From the NCBI GenBank assembly GCA_914767715.1, contig OU612067.1, positions 19,595,001 through 19,659,000 of the forward strand: 64,000 nt of DNA, written 5' to 3'. Both the position numbers and the translations under genes were made by a program. The DNA comes from Membranipora membranacea (Eukaryota > Bryozoa > Gymnolaemata > Cheilostomatida > Membraniporidae). Positions 58,565 through 64,000 of the stretch are shown piece after piece. Position 1 is the first letter of the stretch; each line of letters begins with the position of its first letter. The notes below the pieces were generated by a model that saw only the letters and a list, made by a program, of their open reading frames with translations, ran no database searches and had not been told where the DNA came from.

Positions 58565-61500
58565 TTAACTGAAGGTCGAGTTAGCTTGTTTTCTGCTTCG
58601 ATGTCCATTTCTAGGCAGGATCGGCTCAGAGTCAGTTTGATCGCTGTCCGAGAACTCAAAATCTGCCATCTGTATAGCTTCTTTACTTATCTGTTTATAT
58701 TGCGATGCTCGAGGCTTAGCCAAGCAGTGCATGACTACGAAAGTCACCCCACACCCCAAAACACATGTAAGTGTTGTGTATAGAAGTGAAACTGGGTTAG
58801 TTTTGTCTATAAGATAGCCAGCAATTGCAGGTATTACCATTTCACCAAGCGCAGAGGCACATACAAACACTGCCGCCATACGACTAGTCACTTTTATATA
58901 ACCTTCAAGCCATAAAACACCAGTAGGAAATATAGCTGCCATACCAGCTCCCATAGTAGCCGTCAGCACCCATAGAGACCCAGCGTTAGCTGTGGTCGTC
59001 ATTGCTACGGTAAGTCCAATTATAGAAGCTATTGTTGTAATAATAGATATGATTATCATAGCTGTAGGAGAAAGGCACTTGGATAAAGGTACGGAGATTC
59101 CTCGAGCGAACGCGAACGAACCCCAGTATACCGATGTCAAGAATGAGCCTGCCTGAGGGGAGAACTGGTTATGGTATATGCTGAATGTGGAAATAAACTG
59201 TCCGTAGGCCACTTCAGTTCCCACGTAAAGAAAGAAGAAGACAAAAACGGAGCCCATGACCTTGACCTTGTAAGACGTAGAGGGCGCCATCATAATTTCA
59301 GCTACTTCCTGTAGATCATTTTCAGATTTGCGACGGCCTGAGGGACTGCTAGCGGCAGTGGGTGAGCACTTTGGTGAGTCTAGACAGCAGAAGACAATTC
59401 CAAACAAGAGCATTACAGCAGCAATGATCAAATAGCTGAATTGAACTTTTGATATTGACTGTAAAAAATCGCCTGCCGCTTCGAACGGTGACCGTGCATC
59501 ATGGGGTTTAGTTATATTGAAGGTTGCTGTAACTGCAGTGGTAGTTTGTGGTTTTGATGTCTCCACAGGTTTTGTAGATGGGGTGATCGTGGTAGTTGGG
59601 TTTGTCGTTGTAGATGGAGTAGTTGCTGTTGTGGATGTTATAGTAGTTGTTGGTGTTGTTGTAGTAGTTGTTGGTGTTGTTGTAGTAGTTGTTGGTGTTG
59701 TTGTAGTAGTTGTTGATGTGGTTGTTGTTGTGGTTGTTGGAGTGTTTTGCACTGTTGGTGGTTTCGTCACCACTGGTGCATCTATAGCTGAAGTTGTGAC
59801 TGGATCAGTGTGTTGAGTTGTTATTGTCTCGGTCGTACTGACTATCGACATCACATTTTCAGTCGTCTGGGGGTTCTGTAATGTGGTAGTGGTTTGCGGC
59901 ATGGAACTTGGGTCATTCTGATCTGTTTCTTTAGTTATTTCAGACTCAGTTGTTGTGGTTTCACCTTTGGTAGAAGATGTATCAGTGTGATTAACAGTAG
60001 TATCCTTACTTGTGATATCTTTAGTTGTCTCCATAGTCAATGTGGTCGATTCAGTGATACTGTCAGACCCGTCCGTAAGGCTTGTTGTTGATGAATTCTC
60101 AGTAGAATTATTAAGTCCTTCTGCCGTTTTTGCTGGCCCTGTTTTGGGAGTTGTGGCTGTGGTCGGTGAGGTAGGAGTGGATATGGTTGGCTTCAGACTA
60201 GAATCAGGTTTTTCGTCATCGGTCATCCCACTGGCCTTTTTCAAATTCTGATCTTTGCTAACCTCAGCGCCAGTTCCAGGCTTTTGTGGAATAGGCTCGG
60301 TGGTAGTTGCAAGCGTCGCATTACTTATAAGCTTAGTAGAACCAGTCGTACTTTCAGTCTCATCTGCCGTGGTAGTCAGATCTAATAGACTGGTTAAAGT
60401 TCTGTCTGGATGATCAAGTGTTAATGTGGTACTGTCTGTGAAGAACAATTCCCGTTTATGAAGCGAATTAGCTGCTCTCTCAACGAAGGGAGTCGTGGGC
60501 GCAAAGATGGTATTATTGCAGTCAGAACTAACTTCGTTACTCAGAAACGGAGCTGCGACCAATGGGGCCATAAAGGCTCCAACACCAAATGCAAAGTGTA
60601 ATGCTTGCATGTATGGGCCACTCTTCTTCCCCCAAATTCTAAGACATATCACATTACCACCTGAAAAAGTAAGAAAAATGATATGCAAAACAAATGTAGC
60701 CTTGTCACGAGGCCACGGGTTTTTGTTTTTTGTTTGTTTTGGGAGTGGCCTATACATGACGTGCTGCCAGGTTACTTAAATTTTTTTTAACTTAGCTATG
60801 TTTTCACATTATTACTGCAAAAAACTTAGTGAAATCAATATATTTGAATTTATTTTGTACATGATAAATGACAAAGTTAATTTATTTGCCTATGGAACAA
60901 AGAAAGAGTCAAAGCTCAAAGCGGTGTAAGTTAGACCTAAAAAGCCAGAAGACAACTCCTCATACTATAGTGAGAAATACAGGGCCACTCCAGAAACCAA
61001 AATAACGAAAAGCCGTGGCCGTGTGACAAGGCTAGAAGGTTGACGAAGTAGGGACAAATACCACGATGCATGTTGAAGTGTATACCATAATGCAATATTC
61101 TGGAATTTCCGATGGAGCTTTGTTCAATGAGGACATACAAGGTTTTTGTCCTGGGAAGGCAGATCGAAACCTTGTATACCATCATTGAACAATGTTATGA
61201 AGTTATGAAACAAAGTTATTAAATACATTGCGGTAATTGTCGTTGACATTACAATCATGGTTATTTTGCATAATATGAGTAATCTAAGAACTTAGAGAAT
61301 TTAATTTCCCACCAGCATAATCTTCCCAAACAGTTCAATACAATCATTTAACATCCGTTAAGAACTAGAAGTAGATGATCAACATAATGCCAGCAACATG
61401 AAAATTAGGAAACAACAACTTTAGCCAAGAGAGTGCCCACATGTGAAAAACTAGGATTACACCCTCTTGTAAAAGTATGGGACAACTCTTGGAATCAACA

Positions 61501-63154
61501 GCCTTTGATCCCCCCTTCTTCACATCCGTTTACATTGCTTTGCTTCGGTTGAATAATTTTGTCACGAACATTAAGTTTGCTGTTGTAAGGGCGGGGATGA
61601 CAAAAATAAACATAAAAGTAAGAGTAAAGCAAAGTCTGACTTCTAGTGCATGACAGCAGAATGTTTAATAATTCTTAACTCACCTGTATCTAGAAATCCC
61701 ATAGCGATACTTGTTAAGGATAAGCAGAAACATAATACTATGAGAGATGTTGTAAACGGTGCCGCGGCAATGGCTAAAAGTAAAAAAAGTATGTATTATT
61801 AAAATCACTAAGCCCAGGATAAAATAGGTATAAGTCAGCCTTGTGACAAAGCTAGGAACCTCGAACAACATCACAGCCGCTTCTGTGAGCAGAAAGCTTC
61901 AAGCCTCACTATTTCCAACTCATTATCCTAATTTTCCTTTTATTGAACAGATATTTTCTTTAAAACCTTTTTACTACATCAGATGCAAAAGGACCAATTA
62001 GCCTACATGGAGTAAAGTGTCACAATCTATAAAGGTCATCTGAATTGAAGAATCATTTTAAAGAATTCTATTATAATAGTACAATTTTAAATAGTACAAT
62101 TCTTTTATAATATAGTTACAGCCATCTAAAGCTGGGGCTATAATACGCTGTGTGGCGATAAAAGTGCTGCAAACACTTCCCCAAGGCAGCAAAGAGGAAA
62201 CTCAATAGAAATCATTACATGAAGTTTAAAATTACCCACTGATGATAAAAATTATCAAGAGGATGAACTCAAACTGTAGGTGCAAGTCAAATTGAGTGAT
62301 TTCAACTTTCAACTGAGTGTAAATTTTTTGAGATCTTTGCATATGCAACCTCTCCTGCTTCTAACTCACCAAGTTCACAAACAATAAACACCAGATTTTT
62401 CACACTATTCTAGGCAGCTGGTGCGTCATCTAGGGCCTATGCAATGATTTTTAAGGGATCTTTAGCAGACTCCAATTTGGCCGTACTATACCATATTTCT
62501 TGTAAGAATTGGTAGTTATTAGATCCACAAAGTTCTTTTCCCCCATGTTTGCCGACAAACCCTAGGGCACAGCTATGGTTTTAGAATGCTGTTCAATAAT
62601 GAAGCCGACCCGATACGGTTTTATGACTGTGCTCTAAAGGTTATGAGCAAAACTCCAGCAAATCCTTCCCACAATATCAACTTGCAGAGTGGTTGGACCA
62701 ACCTAAAGGCAGGAAGTGCTGATTGGACCTGGGCTACTTATATTCACTATGTAATGAACAATTTGCTGTCATAGCTACAATATAAGAAAGTTTAGGGCTT
62801 AGGTTTTAGTACAAATCTTATATTTTGTGTGTCAAATTTAAGTAAAGTAAAAATTGACGTGTTTTAGGGCAATAAGCAGGCAATGCACGGCCTTCTTACT
62901 AAAGCCAGTCATCACCACCCCCACCCCCAACACATAGCAATGGTTGTCACTTGGCTTACAGGCTAATCTAAACAACTACTTACATATCGCAGCTAAGATA
63001 AGGGCCACAGATACGAGAAGTCTATCACGCTTTTCTAGCTTATCAAATAGAAAACCTCCGACCACTGAGCCTACAAATATACATGTAATGTAACCACAAT
63101 AACATGTTATGATCCAGATGACCCTCGCGGACAAACAGATCATCACTTCCGACA
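58565..63154 (-). CDS. MFSD4/NaGLT1-like major facilitator with mucin-like loop (5' end outside window)
   Basis: Visible exons on the minus strand: 63154-62984, 61773-61684 and 60660-58565 (stop). They join in phase 1 to read ...VVGGFLFDKLEKRDR...MGFLDTG-GNVICLRIWG...SGPYMQALHFAFG, the signature of the MFSD4/sodium-dependent glucose transporter-1 group of the major facilitator superfamily. TM1 and the start codon lie beyond 63154 or outside the window. After APFL (end of TM5) comes about 335 residues rich in Thr/Ser/Pro with several N-x-S/T sites and TPTTTTT repeats, then TM6 (VQFSYLIIAAVMLLFGIVF), a short cytoplasmic loop and TM7-12. The C-terminal tail has an acidic FEFSDSDQTDSEPILP stretch. 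The loop is predicted extracellular and heavily O-glycosylated (inference from composition). The ATG at 60757 is intronic read-through, not the start. Confidence 0.82.
59500..60525 (-). other. Mucin-like Thr/Ser/Pro domain within the transporter
   Basis: Coding for the TM5-TM6 loop. Contains NNST, NSST, VNHT and FNIT sequons and long Thr runs. At 59640-59720 the DNA is a 21-base tandem repeat coding TPTTTTT units, which should be length-variable between alleles. The rest is non-repetitive, so the domain is not just a microsatellite expansion. Confidence 0.75.
60698..61034. repeat. Inverted repeat pair in an intron of the transporter gene
   Basis: TAGCCTTGTCACGAGGCCAC at 60698 and its reverse counterpart near 61034, each about 55 bases and ending at GGAGTGGCC, are separated by about 225 bases. 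Probably a foldback element; the left arm crosses the region just upstream of exon 60660. Confidence 0.5.
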
Positions 63155-63159
63155 CTACC

Positions 63160-64000
63160 ATGCGTAACAATGTGAAAAATGAAATGTCTCGAATTAAATC
63201 AAACTCCTTATCTTATTGGTTTGGGTTTGATGTGAAACTGATTGATATTCGCTATCCAAAGGTGTCAGATTGCAGTAAGCATTGAGGCATATTAGAGATG
63301 GAATTTTAAACAAGGGTCTAAATTGGGCATTTAAAAAGTGCAGGAATGTACCTCACAGCTACAATCTCTATACAGTATTAGTAACAATTCACCGTAGATA
63401 TACTTGGCACAATGTTAACAGCCAAAAGAGGCCATGAGACATGTACAGCTCAACATTCCAAATCCAAGTGGAAAACCTTAGCTCTTAGCTGCATATAATA
63501 GTAACAACTGGCAATTATTGACCTTTCTTGATCTGCTTTTGGTGGGTGTGCCTCCCCCCTCATATACACCACCAAGTACATCTTGTGATGACATGCCAAA
63601 GCTATATCTATATGAGTTGTTTTACGTGTATATAGCTGCTATATACGCGTAAAATAGCTGGTTTTCCTGATGGATTGGGGTGTTGAGCAGCATTACAGCC
63701 CCCCTCCCCCAACCTAGTGCAGCTCACCAAGACAGGCGCTTAGGCTACTATGGATAACAGCCAAGTGGGGCAAATCGTTGTTTGTTTGTAAACAATCTTG
63801 TCAAAGAATATCCGTGACAGATATAAGCGTGATTATCTGATTTTGTCTGAACTGAACTTTACCCTACTTCTGTGAGTGGACTTTAATCCTTATCAGATAA
63901 ATAGTTCAATCAGTTCCAAAGAGTCAAATAATGTAAACATCAGCAAGATTGCCACGAAGCAAGATTTTGATAAAAGTCAAACATTCATCGCTAGCGCTTA
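63160..64000. other. Right edge: intron or 5' region of the transporter gene
   Basis: I looked on the minus strand for the first transmembrane exon of the transporter and found no convincing one. No other gene recognised. Confidence 0.4.

Noticed and set aside
59517-60251. Plus-strand open frames of Val/Gly-rich sequence
   Set aside because: They are the antisense of the Thr-rich (ACN) codons of the transporter and have no splice or family support.
60660-60757. Start codon for the transporter at 60757
   Set aside because: The upstream part has no family similarity and a perfect acceptor with matching phase lies at 60661-60662; two further upstream exons fit the family.
1-64000. CRISPR arrays, operons, bacterial insertion sequences
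   Set aside because: All genes are intron-split animal genes; no regularly spaced repeats or prokaryotic features were seen.

Overview
The window is nuclear DNA from an invertebrate animal. Coding sequence is split into short exons with GT-AG introns of about 0.1-5 kb. The gene families are animal ones: MMACHC, CD20-like four-transmembrane proteins, a DUF4806 protein, a caspase, fatty-acid-binding proteins and an MFSD4-type transporter. The intergenic DNA is AT-rich and full of short tRNA-derived SINEs and miniature inverted-repeat transposons. The sequence alone does not place the species. Exon boundaries were read by eye from splice motifs, reading phase and comparison between paralogues. 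All exon sums come out in frame except the DUF4806 gene, which is one base short. || Layout. 0.27-2.4 kb (+): a four-exon MMACHC (vitamin B12 processing) gene. 4.2-27.1 kb (+): three tandem eight-exon paralogues of an MS4A/CD20-like membrane protein (379, 392 and 403 aa) with a tyrosine/tryptophan-rich extracellular loop and a long Pro/Gln/Tyr-rich cytoplasmic tail. 27-30 kb: no confident gene, repeats and one orphan open exon. 30.4-36.7 kb (-): an eleven-exon nuclear-type protein with a C-terminal DUF4806 domain and an apparent one-base deletion in an A run of exon 6. 38.9-48.5 kb (+): an ankyrin-repeat/caspase fusion of about 1038 aa with both catalytic residues present. 50.1-53.0 kb and 54.1-57.3 kb (-): two tandem four-exon fatty-acid-binding protein genes of 146 aa. 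58.6 kb to beyond the right edge (-): an MFSD4/NaGLT1-like sugar transporter whose TM5-TM6 loop carries a mucin-like Thr-rich domain of about 335 residues. || The genes do not form one pathway; they are neighbours on a chromosome segment with two local tandem duplications (MS4A-like x3, FABP x2). The most unusual items are the ankyrin-caspase architecture, the mucin-like loop in the transporter, the diversified MS4A-like cluster with PPxY-type motifs that differ between copies, and a set of transposons whose target-site duplications can be read directly, including one miniature element nested inside another.
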